From contig CAXKWD010000006.1 of NCBI GenBank assembly GCA_964059195.1, forward strand, positions 9,416,530 through 9,480,529: a stretch of DNA of 64,000 nt, given 5' to 3'. The position numbers and the translations under genes were made by a program. Origin of the DNA: Ectobius pallidus (taxonomy: Eukaryota; Arthropoda; Insecta; Blattodea; Ectobiidae). The notes beneath the pieces were generated by a model that saw only the letters and a program-made list of their open reading frames with translations, had not been told where the DNA came from and made no database searches. Positions 43,140-53,963 of the stretch are shown here, one piece after another; the stretch's first letter is position 1; each line of letters opens with the position of its first letter.

Positions 43140-43934
43140 GAGATACATGGCAGATTTAGGATTTCAGAATGGAATAGATTAAGAAGTAGGGGTTCACCAG
43201 ATCATTGTTTCAAGGGCAGTCGCTTTTGTAATGGATAAAATCACGGAAAAAGCTCATGTATGGATAACATTTTCTTTCCACGAACGAAGGATATTCATAA
43301 AAGCAGCCAATTGTACTTACGAGAAACCTTTTGCTTAGGTAGCGAAGGCACGATTTAGGCAGGCTCTGTGATGGGGTATTTAGAAACTAGATAAAAAATC
43401 AATGAAATTTATGGTTAATGCTTTCTCGTCACAATCAGAATCACGCTCAGCATTCGGGTAGTCGCGAATATTAACGGAAATGCCCGAAGAAGAGCGCAAA
43501 ATCGATTATTATCGGAAAGTAAAACCTACGGTATGCCAGCATTCATTTCGTAGCAGAAAATGATATGAAGTTTATGCTTTTATTTTTACCTTTTCCTACA
43601 GGTAAAGTAAAAGCATTCACTAGGATTTTATGCATACCGCCAAATACTATAGTGTATACGTATACTATAGTATTTGATACCGCTAAATGTTTCGTTTCCA
43701 TATCTCGATCCAATTCGTTAGGCGATTCGTTTAATCAAATACTATAGAGATACTGTTATACCGGACACTGCTTTGGCAATGGAAAAATGGGGGACACATT
43801 TTGCAGCACTCCTGGTGGCACAACCTGCAAACTTGGGGGCAAATTAAAACATTCAAAACACATATAAACTGCAATGTTTTATTGTTTCACCAGATACTAA
43901 GGACCAAAACACTGTTTAAGTAATTATAAGAATA
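43140..43934. other. no recognised gene; palindrome at 43641-43675
   Basis: CAAATACTATAG...CTATAGTATTTG forms a 36-bp near-perfect palindrome centred on GTATACGTATAC. ATACTATAG recurs at 43737. Otherwise noncoding. Confidence 0.45.
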
Positions 43935-44780
43935 ACTAGCATGTGCCCGCGGCTTCGCCCGCGATAATTATTTCAAAAATTAAAAATTAAGAGCATAATA
44001 GTTAAATCATTATATTTATTAACACCTAAATCACGTGGGCTACATACCACGATTAGATAGCGTCGCCTGGTAAAAGCGACCTCAGATTCGATTTCCTTGG
44101 CCCAGAATACCCCATGTACAGTGAGTTTCGTCCAAATCGAACAATGTTTGACCATTTTTAGGCCTATCCCTCTTCCGTGTAGGTTGAAAATTTCATATGT
44201 CTACGGGCCTTGACATTCTAAACAAATGAATCGACCAGCGTGGGCTTACAACAATCTAGCGATCGCGATGCTTTTGTTACCACGGTATGACAAAAATAGC
44301 CAAAGCCAACTGCAATTGATTTGACATTGAAATGTATTACTGAAATCTGATGCTTCGACAGCGCTAAAATCACGTTTTCTGCCAGTTTTTCACTCACAAC
44401 TCGCGAACGAAAGCTAAAATTAAAAATCCGGCTTCGATGCGCATTCGCCCACCTTTCAGCCCATCTATGTTTAAAATTTCAGATCTCTGCGTTCAGTAGA
44501 TTTCGCTGGGCATCGTGGACAGACAGACAAACACGTCCTTTTATTATTTTAAGATAGCATGTGCCCGCGATAATTATTTCAAAAATTAAAAATTAAGAGC
44601 ATAATAGTTAAATCATTATATTAACACCTAAATCATGTAGACTATATATCACGATTAGATAGCGTCACCTGGTAAAAGCTACCTCAGATTCGAGTTCCTT
44701 GGCCCAGAAAACCCCTGTATAGTGAGTTTCGTCCAAATCGAACAACGTTTGACCATATTTAGGCTAATATTGATTATCCC

Positions 44781-44849
<69 letters not shown>

Positions 44850-45223
44850 CATCCTCTTCGGTGTAGGTTGAAAATTTCATATTATGTTTGCGTGCCTTCA
44901 CATTAAAAACAAATGAATCGACCAGCGTGAGCTACAACATTCAAGAGATCGCGATGCTTTTATGTCGAAGGAATGACAAAAATAGCCAAAGCCTAGTGAA
45001 ATTGATTTGTTTTATTGAAAACTCATGCTTCGAAAACGAAATAAATACACGTTTTCTGCCCGTTTTTCACTCATAACTCACGAACGAAAGCGAAAATTAT
45101 AATTCCGGCTTCGAGGTGCACATTCCGACCCTTTAGTCCATCTATGTTTAAAATTTCAGATCTCTACGTTCAGTAGATTAATATAGATTAATATTAATAT
45201 AGATAATATTTTATTAATATAGA
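43935..45223 (-). mobile_element. Helitron dimer H+G, copy 2
   Basis: Minus strand: unit H 45223-44555 then unit G 44554-43935, with the same junction GCACATGCTATCTTA as at 35282-35296. The 3' hairpin of H has lost 12 bp; the 5' end of H is rearranged into repeated TTAATATAGAT words. A (TAA)n array sits in H at about 44780-44850. Confidence 0.8.
44780..44850. repeat. (TAA)n microsatellite within unit H
   Basis: About 70 bp of ATAATA. The same position in copy 3 (52430-52462) is shorter, showing recent length change. Confidence 0.9.
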
Positions 45224-45229
45224 TAATGA

Positions 45230-45840
45230 GCAAACAAAACCCAGAACTTCCGAAATAGTTATCAAAATATCAATGAAAACACTTTCAACAATATTTCAAT
45301 TTAGCGGTTGCTAACAACAACAACTCTCTTCTTTTTTTTTAAATGTTGCGTTTTTGTTTAATTTTTTAGGCCATTTATTTTCAAACAGCATTTTTTTCTG
45401 GACCATAGATAGATAGAAAAGTCATATCCCTTATACATAACATGCCGAGGTTGGCTACTTCGGCTCCTCTAATAGCAATTGATTGATATCTTTGTATCTA
45501 GTTACTGCATCTGTATTCAGTAGTAGCAGGTTGGGCCGCTAGATGGTGGTGCTCAAGATATTGTCCCTCGATATATGGCAAAGTGTCTTGTACTGTCCTC
45601 TACAGTATTTGATGTAATGCACCATAACAAGGAATCGAACGATGGGTGCTAGCTTTGAAGCTGAAATGAATGTTAAAATACGTCAACCATCAAACAAACC
45701 CAGAAAGTAGAGTTCATTAAATTAAATGATTTTAGTTTTCTAAATTTTGAATGTGAAAATATGAGCCGTGAAATAGTTCAAGTGTAAAATATGTTTAGAG
45801 AATAAAATCAGTTTGAGTTGTAAACATCTGTGTGGTCATC
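45230..45840. other. no recognised feature
   Basis: Noncoding sequence with a T-run at 45330. Confidence 0.4.
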
Positions 45841-45869
45841 GTCTTTCCCTTTCTCGCATATACGTAGTA

Positions 45870-46365
45870 GTGAGTCTCAGACAGATTGGTGCCGCTTGTC
45901 GCGCGCGCCGTGTTTCTCTTGTGATGACTCAACACTACCCGCGTCGCGGCCAGCTGTGTCCCCGCAGATAAGTAAACAATTCCTGCATAGCCTGCAGTTG
46001 AGCATTGTTCTCGTGTTGTACAGACGTGAAATTGTTATTCGGTAGTTGTCACAACTAAAAGAAAACATTAGGATAGAGATAAACTTAATAATAACGGAAG
46101 AACAATTAATGCGTATTAATCGGAATTTCCTATCACGATGCCAAAAATGTGTGGATGTAGGAGGAAGACATTTCCAGCATCTCCTGTAATAAGGTAGGTG
46201 CCTATTTTCGTTATTTTCAAACTTATTTCAATTATTTTCATTGTCACGCACGGACAAGTCAGTCAACTGCCGGGGAGTTCCTTTGCCGCACACCGGGGAT
46301 AGGAGCGTCATCTGCGGGGAACCCAACTCGCGGCGCGGCGGCACCCATCTGCCTGAGACTCACTG
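45870..46365 (+). mobile_element. Tc1/mariner-type deletion derivative
   Basis: Imperfect inverted ends GTGAGTCTCAGACAGATTGG and CCATCTGCCTGAGACTCACTG with TA beside each. In the middle the plus strand reads EEQLMRINRNFLSRCQKCVD and GGRHFQHLL then stop: the transposase C-terminus of the same group as 12071-12462, but another lineage. Confidence 0.7.
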
Positions 46366-46379
46366 TATATAAGTTAATA

Positions 46380-47086
46380 CAGTGAGTCCCACGCAAGAAT
46401 TGGCCAATGACGCGGGTGTCTGCGTCGCGGCTGGCACAGCTCCAACTTCCGAGCGATCGGGTGAAATATCTACGCTAATAATGCCGCGGTTGGTGTAATG
46501 ATTCAGGTTCTCACATTTACAGTTAAAATTACAATGAAAATAACCACGTACCTCATCACAAGAGATGTTGAAAATGTTCTCCTCTTGCATCCACACAATA
46601 CTGGAACCTTTTTTAGGAAATTTTCTTTCACGCGCATAAGTTCAGCTTCCGAGACAGAGTTACTTTCTCTTGTGATAGGCTTATGTGATATTGTTTTTAA
46701 GTTCTTCTAACAGTAGGCCTATGTAAATATTATTTATGGGGAAACTTGAAAAATAAAGTGTATAGCTCAATTTCCCATACATTAGACAATATCACAAGAG
46801 AAATGAACTTTATCTCGGAAGCTGAACTTATGCGCGTGAAAGAAAATTTCCTAAAAAGGTTCCAGTATTGTGTGGATGCAAGAGGAGAACATTTCCAACA
46901 TCTCTTGTAATGAGTTACGTGGTTATTTTCATTGTGATTTTAACTGTAAATGTGAGAACCTGAATCATTACACCGATCGCGGCTTTATTTGCATAGATAT
47001 TTCACCCGATCGCTCGGGAGTTGGAGCTGTGCCAGCCGCGACGCAGAAACCCGCGTCATTGGCCAACTTTTGCGTGGGACTCGCTG
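46380..47086. mobile_element. foldback element made from two mariner 3' ends
   Basis: Two arms of about 300 bp each, inverted, with ends CAGTGAGTCCCACGC and GCGTGGGACTCGCTG and TA at 46378-46379 and 47087-47088. Each arm, read outward, encodes the same transposase C-terminus (LMRVKENFLKRFQYCVDARG, then EHFQHLL). The loop is about 46685-46785. Confidence 0.8.
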
Positions 47087-47339
47087 TAGTATATAGTCTG
47101 TCTGTGGACAAGCACAACGGGTAAAACGGTTCATTGTATTTACTTCATTTGTTTAATTAAGGAGCTTTAAGGAATTTTATCTAACCGCCCAGATTTTGGT
47201 TTTTATAACTGAAATATTAAGGGGACTTTTCAGGTAATTTTTAGAATTTTTATTTTTGAAAAATTGGCTCTAACGATTTTAATAAAAATTTAAAATTGGA
47301 GACTTATTTTTTACTAATAAAATGACTATTTCCGTTCTT

Positions 47340-47491
47340 GAAGGGGCCGACCAATACAACATCCACGCCACCTAGGCCCACAACACAGGCACCCAGTAGC
47401 AGTTCGGTAACCACTGATGATGCACTAAAATAGTCCGAAGCGGTCGTCCGGATCACCAAAGGTAATCTTAGTTTGCATTGTCAAGAGTTTA
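47340..47491. other. no recognised feature
   Basis: Short unique-looking stretch before the next hAT element. Confidence 0.3.
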
Positions 47492-47499
47492 GATGTTAT

Positions 47500-48184
47500 C
47501 AGGGCCGTAGCAAGGTCCTTCTGCGCCCTTGGCGAGTTTGACAAATCTGCTCCCTACAATACTGGGGGCCTGAACATTTTTTTTTATTTCTGTAAAATTA
47601 TTTATTATTTTAATATAAAAACACTGTTATTATCAAAGAAAACATAAACGTCAATTTGAAAATGAACTAAGTGTTGGACTTTCAAGGTACTAAAACCTTA
47701 TTTTCAGACGACCGAACTACTTGAAAAAATAATTAAATAATAAAATCTAGTATCAAAAGTAAATTACATAATAGGCCTGAGGCCTACTAAAATGTATAAC
47801 ACATTAATATAGGTAAAAGTATTTTTTTTGAATAGTTGAACCACTTTCATCTCAATAATAACGTACATTTTAATTTTTATTGTTATATCATTCCATACTG
47901 TTCATGATTTATGTTATACTCTGTCAATAAAAAACGTGTTAATTAAAGAACGTTGCATGACTGCTTTTTGTTTGTTGACAATCGGCATAATACTACCGAT
48001 AGTTCACGTGCAGTCATTTTTAATAACCTGAAAGATTTCTTCCATTAACGTGGAATTTTTACTGCATGATAAATTGTACCAGTCTAAAAAAAAAAGTCGA
48101 GATTTTACATGGTTAATTTTGCGCCCTCTCTGTGCCTGCGCCCTTGGCGGGGGCCCATCTCGCCACCGCCTAGCTACGGCCCTG
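47500..48184. mobile_element. non-autonomous hAT element (685 bp)
   Basis: Ends CAGGGCCGTAGCAAGG and CCTAGCTACGGCCCTG. Flanks GATGTTAT (47492-47499) and GGTGTTAT (48185-48192) match at 7 of 8. Inner GCGCCCTTGGCG motifs near both ends. Confidence 0.82.
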
Positions 48185-48461
48185 GGTGTTATAACAACTA
48201 AATTTAAGTGTTCATGGGTTAGGTTTCTGGTACGAAAGGGAGGAGAAATTCGAAAACGAAATACGTAATGTGATCTCGCAGTTGTAATCAGAATTGTCTA
48301 CTGGTAGAGAGAGAAAAAACCACATACAATACAAAAAATGCAGATTAAAATTCCTTTTTTGCGTTGAAGTAAGCAAAAATACGCTCTTAATTTATAAATA
48401 TGCATTACCAACACAAATATGTTCAAATATGCACAGCAGAATCTTGCACGGTGATCTCAAA

Positions 48462-49115
48462 CAACGGGCCCGGGTCCGATTCCTGGTCGGGACAAGTCTG
48501 GGGTTTTTCCTCACCTGCGAGACAAACTGTCGGGTAACTTTAGGCCCTTGTGGTCCCCAGATATCATCTGGCCGTCATTATCACTTTCATCCCATGCTCG
48601 CCTAGCTGGTCCGGGTGAGGTTTTTACGGGGTTTCCCTCACCCTACAGGTGAATGCCGGATCAGAGACACACCCCCGCAAGACACATAGACGATACAAAC
48701 AAAGTTACACAGTTCTGCCAGTGCTGAAACAAGCAGCCAGCTCAAACAAACACATTTCCCACTTGCTACGTACACGCTAGATGACCCGAGCAGCAGAACA
48801 TTATGCGCCGAACAGTTGTTGGGAGCGGAGTATGGCCTATGGTCGTGGATCTCCGTGGGTGGTGGCGGGCCAACAAAAAAAAAAAAAAAAAAATGTACAG
48901 AGTGAGAGTGTGTGTGAATGGTGTGTCTCGTTCTATGTGTTCGTATTGTCTCGGAGGTGGCCCCGGCATTAGGCTGATCACTCATCCGGAGATGCCCTCC
49001 CTGTCCTTGTCTGGTCAAAAAAGTATGTATGTGATCCAAAGATAATGTGATAATAAGCTTGAGTCGCTTAAATGTTAAAAGGGAGAGGTAAAACTAAGAT
49101 AAAGAAAGGAAAAAA
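48462..49115 (+). mobile_element. tRNA-derived SINE, copy 2, rearranged
   Basis: Contains the B box region GGTCCGATTCCTGG, two GTGAGGTTTTT/GGGTTTTTCC-type blocks, TAACTTTAGGCCCTTGTGG, and further on CTTGTCTGGTCAAAAAAGTATG shared with copy 1, ending A-rich. The 48680-49000 segment, including a long A-run at 48876, is extra relative to copy 1. Mutually antisense short frames here are not genes. Confidence 0.6.
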
Positions 49116-49149
49116 GAAAGAAAATAAAATAAAATAAAAATTTTTCAAA

Positions 49150-49290
49150 ATCCTTTCTTAGTGAGCATCTACATTATGAAACGAAGGTACTGTCAAAATT
49201 TCAAGTCTCTACCTGTTATAGTTTAGGCTGTACGTTGATTCTCTGTCAGTCAGTCAATCATTAAGTCAGGATAAAGCAAAGAGTTTGGCA
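49150..49290 (+). repeat. dispersed repeat shared with 10735-10890
   Basis: See the copy at 10735; same blocks in the same order. Confidence 0.65.
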
Positions 49291-49952
49291 AATCCCTCAA
49301 AGTCCTATTAGCGGGAATGCATTTCGACTCCAGCAGGAATCATCTTCAGACCTTATGGTTACGAGGGATATCCTCATCATGAGAGGTTTATGCTGATCAT
49401 TGGCAACATTCCCTAGATATCCTAGGGTGTATTGAGGGTAGGCTATAAGGTGGACAAATGTACACATATCAACAAAACTTGAGTTAATGCTCTGTGTAAG
49501 GGAAAAAAACAGGAATGATAAGAAATAGTTTGCCACACGAGTGGCAATGATATTGTGAGAAAAGGGGTGGCAGTTAGAAAACACGTCGTCTCGCATGGGA
49601 ATTGGAATAGAAGTTCCTTCCTGCAGAAATAAATGATACGAAATTAATTGCGGCGGCTCAGAGAAGAATAGCGATGAAAACAAGAACCCTGGGAGAAATT
49701 GCAAAGAAAAGAAAAGAAAAGAAAAGAAAAGGATGGGCTTTGCTTTTCTAGGTCGATGAGATAAAAACGTAAGCCTCTGTCATGGTTTTTACCTCTCTAA
49801 ACAGAAGATAGCATCTGGCTGAGGTGTCAACAATACTTGAGTCTGATGTCACCACTTCCTTTCTGGAGGTCATCGAGATGTGGACACTCTTTAACCGTTA
49901 AATGTTAATTTAACCACAGTAGTCAAGTCAAACAAGTGGATCGTCTATCTGT
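49291..49952. other. no recognised gene; (AAAAG)n at 49701-49731
   Basis: Apart from the AAAAG pentamer array nothing is recognised. The 135-codon minus frame at 49297-49704 has no motif. Confidence 0.4.
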
Positions 49953-49960
49953 ACAATCAC

Positions 49961-50705
49961 CAGGGCTCGGATTCTAATGACATGTCATCTTTTTATTGAT
50001 GCTCCATAGACATTGCCAACTTGTGGATAAATCCTAATCATGGCCTCTAGATTATAGAAATGCATTTCCATTATTTCATTGTTTGTCATTGTATGCAATT
50101 TTATATTTTTAATGAATTTATTTCAATTTTACGTCATTATTTTGTCATTTTCGTGTCATTTGCTTCCTTATTTAGTCATTTTCATGCATTTACATAGAGT
50201 ATATAAACTTCTTTGTCTTTGAAGTATTGTTTGTTTAATACAAGAAGGACACACATGGTGTTGAAGTGTTGACATGTCTCAGTCGGAAATGAGAATCAAA
50301 GATACGCCAAAATTTTGTATTATATCACTATTTTTATTAGTTTGACTTGGCACCAGAGTCTGCCACCTGCTTGGATTTCAGAGTGCAAACTACTGTTTAC
50401 CCTCAATAAACAACAATATAATCCGTTAGACCACAAAAGGATGTGTCGAATTTTGACTCACCAGTGCCTCACTGCCACTATAAATTTCCGTGAGAAAAGA
50501 ACATTCACAACATTACAGTTATTTACAGTTTTTACAATTATGTACAAAGTAGTCTATAACTTTTTGTGTTCAATAATAATTTTCATAAATAAAATATCAG
50601 TTTTTAGGTAATTTTTTATAATTATTAAGTCATTTTATTTAAAATTTAGGGTCATTTTATAGGTCATTTTTCAAACAATTTTAGGTCATGAGAATCCGGG
50701 CCCTT
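49961..50705. mobile_element. non-autonomous hAT element (745 bp)
   Basis: Ends CAGGGCTCGGATTCTAATGAC and the complement of GTCATGAGAATCCGGGCCCTT, flanks ACAATCAC (49953-49960) and ATAATCAC (50706-50713), 7 of 8. Rich in GTCATTTT words near both ends. Confidence 0.75.
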
Positions 50706-50713
50706 ATAATCAC

Positions 50714-51117
50714 AGTCACTCACGGGGGGGGGGGGGCAGCCATGTGACTTTCTCCACCGAAAGCATGAATCTTGCGATCTGTGTGACGCCAGAAACTGAG
50801 AAGAGGGGATGCGCAAGGGGGGCTTGAGGGGCGTGATAAGCAAAACTTTCTATATTTGAAGGGCCCAGAGGAAAAATGCGGTAAATAACATTTTATTTAT
50901 TTTTTATATATTTATTTATTTATTTATAATTGTAATGAACATTACAGGTAGAAAACCCAATTACATTGACCATGCCAAAAATACAATTCATATATACAAA
51001 ATAATAATAAAATTTTTTGAAATGTTTGCAGGATATATTGAAGAACAAAAGTCAAAACACACATAAACATTTATTATAACATTAAAGTATTGCAAAGCAT
51101 TGCATAAACAATCGTCC
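50714..51117. other. no recognised feature
   Basis: G-run at 50726, then AT-rich noncoding DNA. Confidence 0.4.
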
Positions 51118-51118
51118 A

Positions 51119-51355
51119 GTGGCGTAGCCAGATAATAACTTCGGGAAGGGTCGAAAGTGCCAGAACCCCGGAAAATTTTCAAAAAATTAACTAGTGAAAA
51201 TGACATTTTACGCTATTTTAGCACTGAAAAACTAGTTAGCAAATTTATTTACTATACTCTAAGACATGCCAACTTAAACAAGAAATCGTTACCTAAGTTA
51301 CCAGTATTTATTACCAGGGAACATCATGGACGTTGTCCACTAGTGCAGATATTGT
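51119..51355 (-). mobile_element. fragment of the 144-bp-repeat element family
   Basis: Starts CAGTGGCGTAGCCAG, a hAT-like end. Its complement carries the CATGTCTTAGAGTATAG and AAAATAGCGTAAAATGT blocks found in tandem at 56825-57400. Confidence 0.65.
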
Positions 51356-51577
51356 GATCATGACTCCTAGATTATAATTGTGATTTTTTGATCATTTTTT
51401 GGTAATTTTTCCCCGTTTTTAATTTTTAGGTCATGTCTAGATTTTAATGTCATCATTTGATTACTTTCGGTCATTTTACGGTCTTTTTTCTGCGTTTCAT
51501 ATTTTTAGGTATTTTTAAAAATATAGTCACTTTGGACATCTCCATGTAGGCCTACATTTAATATATTACTAGCATGT

Positions 51578-52424
51578 GCCCGCGGCTTCGCCCGTGATAA
51601 TTATTTCAAAAATTAAAAATTAAGAGCATAATAGTTAAATCATTATATTTATTAACACCTAAATCACGTGGACTACATACCACGATTAGATAGCGTCGCT
51701 TGGTAAAAGCGACCTCAGATTCGATTTCCTTGGCCCAGAATACCCCTGTACAGTGAGTTTCGTCCAAATCGAACAATGTTTGACCATATTTAGGCCTATC
51801 CTTCTTCAGTGTAGGTTGAAAATTTCATATGTCTACGGGCCTTGACATTCTAAACAAATGAATCGACCAGCGTGGGCTTACAACAATCTAGCGATCGCGA
51901 TGCATTTATTACCACGGTATGACAAAAATAGCCAAAGCCAACTGCAATTGATTTGACATTGAAATGTATTACTGAAATCTGATGCTTCGACAGCGCTAAA
52001 ATCACGTTTTCTGTCAGTTTTTCACTCACAACTCGCGAACGAAAGCTAAAATTAAAAATCCGGCTTCGATGCGCATTCGCCCACCTTTCAGCCCATCTAT
52101 GTTTAAAATTTCAGATCTCTGCGTTCAGTAGATTTCGCTGGGCATCGTGGACAGACAGACAAACACGTCCTTTTATTATTTTAAGATAGCATGTGCCCGC
52201 GGCTTCGCCCGCGATAATTATTTCAAAAATTAAAAATTAAGTACCTAATAGTTAAATCGTTATATTAACACCTAAATCATGTGGACTATATATCACGATT
52301 AGATAGCGTCACCTGGTAAAAGCGACCTCAGATTCGAGTTCCTTGGCCCAGAAAACCCCTGTATAGTGAGTTTCGTCCAAATCGAACAACGTTTGACCAT
52401 ATTTAGGCTAATATTGATTAACCC

Positions 52425-52463
<39 letters not shown>

Positions 52464-52860
52464 CCTCTTCGGTGTAGGTTGAAAATTTCATATTATGTTT
52501 GCGTGCCTTGACATTAAAAACAAATGAATCGACCAGCGTGAGCTACAACATTCAAGAGATCGCGATGCTTTTATGTCGAAGGAATGACAAAAATAGCCAA
52601 AGCCTAGTGTAATTGATTTGTATTACTGAAAACTCATGCTTCGAAAACTCAATAAATACACGTTTTCTGCCCGTTTTTCACTCATAACTCTCGAAGGAAA
52701 GCGAAAATTAAAATTTCGGCTTCGAGGTGCACATTCCGACCCTTTAGTCCGCCTATGTATAAAATTTCAGATCTCTGCGTTGAGTAGATTTCGCTGGGCA
52801 TCGCGGACAGACAGACAGACAGACAGACGGAGGACAGACACTTCCTTTTATTAATATAGA
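51578..52860 (-). mobile_element. Helitron dimer H+G, copy 3
   Basis: Minus strand: H 52860-52187 (5' TCTATATTAATAAAAGG, preceded by A) joined to G 52186-51578 (3' CTAGT) with the same junction sequence as copies 1 and 2. Both hairpins are present. Colinear with copy 2 over its whole length. Confidence 0.82.
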
Positions 52861-53597
52861 TTAAAGAAATTTGTCCACCTCTTCTAAATATTATTTGGAG
52901 CCGCGAGTATAGTGCCATCATTGCCCTGAATTATGTTTATTCTAGGTTGAAAACCTTTCTTGAACTTGTTTATTCCCTTGTAGAGCCCCCTAATATTTCT
53001 GTCTTTACTATTTATCTCTAATTCATTTACTTTGTCTTTGAGATAGTTTTTTTTCTTTGTTCTGATGGTTCTAGAGCAGTGGTTCCCAAACTATGGGTCG
53101 CGACCCACTGTTGGGTCACGGGAGTAATTTCGGCGGGTCGCGAAAGGGGCGGGAAAAATTAAACTTGTTTTCAATATAATGAAAGAGTATTTCATTTAAA
53201 GAATCCAAACAAAATTTCCATAGCTGAAGGAAACTTTTATTGCTACCAAGTACAAAGTTAATAACTAAAACCATTCTTTGATAGAACTCAATTGCAATTC
53301 TGCTCTGAAATCCAAATTTAAAGAGTCGAGCCTCATCACATAATTATGTGATAGGGCTTTTTCCACTATGGTTTGTTTTTAAAAACAAGTACAGGAATAA
53401 ACTTGCGTGGAAAGTGATTTAAGGTTAAAACTAACAACTTTTAATCCTGATATCGAATCTCTTGTAAATAAAAAACAACAGTTTCACAAATCTCATAATT
53501 TTTTTAAAAATAAAATGTACTAGTTGGACAATGTTCTTTATTGAAATAACCTTTACCATTTTTATTTCAACCGTGTTTTCTCAGCAGTGCATTTGAA

Positions 53598-53853
53598 CAT
53601 AGGCGTAACGAGGGGGGGGGGTCCCCCCATTGATTAAAAAAGGGAAAATTGTACTATTTATTTCATTATTGTGATATATCACCTTTTTTAAAAATCTGCT
53701 TATAAATTACTTAATATGAGTTTAAAGCGTGGGAAGCTTAAAACTCGTTATTGTGCATCTTAATTGTTAAAATTTTCCGGGGGAGGACCCTGGAACCCCC
53801 CCTCTCCAGATGTTATAACCCCACCCCATATGGTCGGCCTGGTTACGCCTATG
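53598..53853. mobile_element. hAT MITE with G/C-run ends (256 bp)
   Basis: Ends CATAGGCGTAACGAGG and CCTGGTTACGCCTATG, duplication CATTTGAA at 53590-53597 and 53854-53861. Sister of 42130-42455, shorter by about 70 bp. Confidence 0.88.
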
Positions 53854-53963
53854 CATTTGAACACAAAATACTATTGAAAGGCATATGAAAAACATGTGCT
53901 GTATTTTATATAGCCTATATTGGTTATCGTTGTGTAGTAGTGGGTCCCAGAACAAAAGAGTTA

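Larger units (their letters stand above)
45846..47335 (-). repeat. family R, copy 3, interrupted by two mariner-type elements
   Basis: CTTTCTCGCATATACGTAGTA at 45849 is one end and 47095-47335 (GGACAAGCACAACGGGTAAA onward) the rest, in minus orientation. The elements at 45870-46365 and 46380-47086 lie between. Confidence 0.65.

Noticed and set aside
48781..49045. Overlapping frames of 60-130 codons on both strands around a long A-run
   Set aside because: They are mutually antisense, cross a homopolymer and SINE sequence, and show no protein motif.
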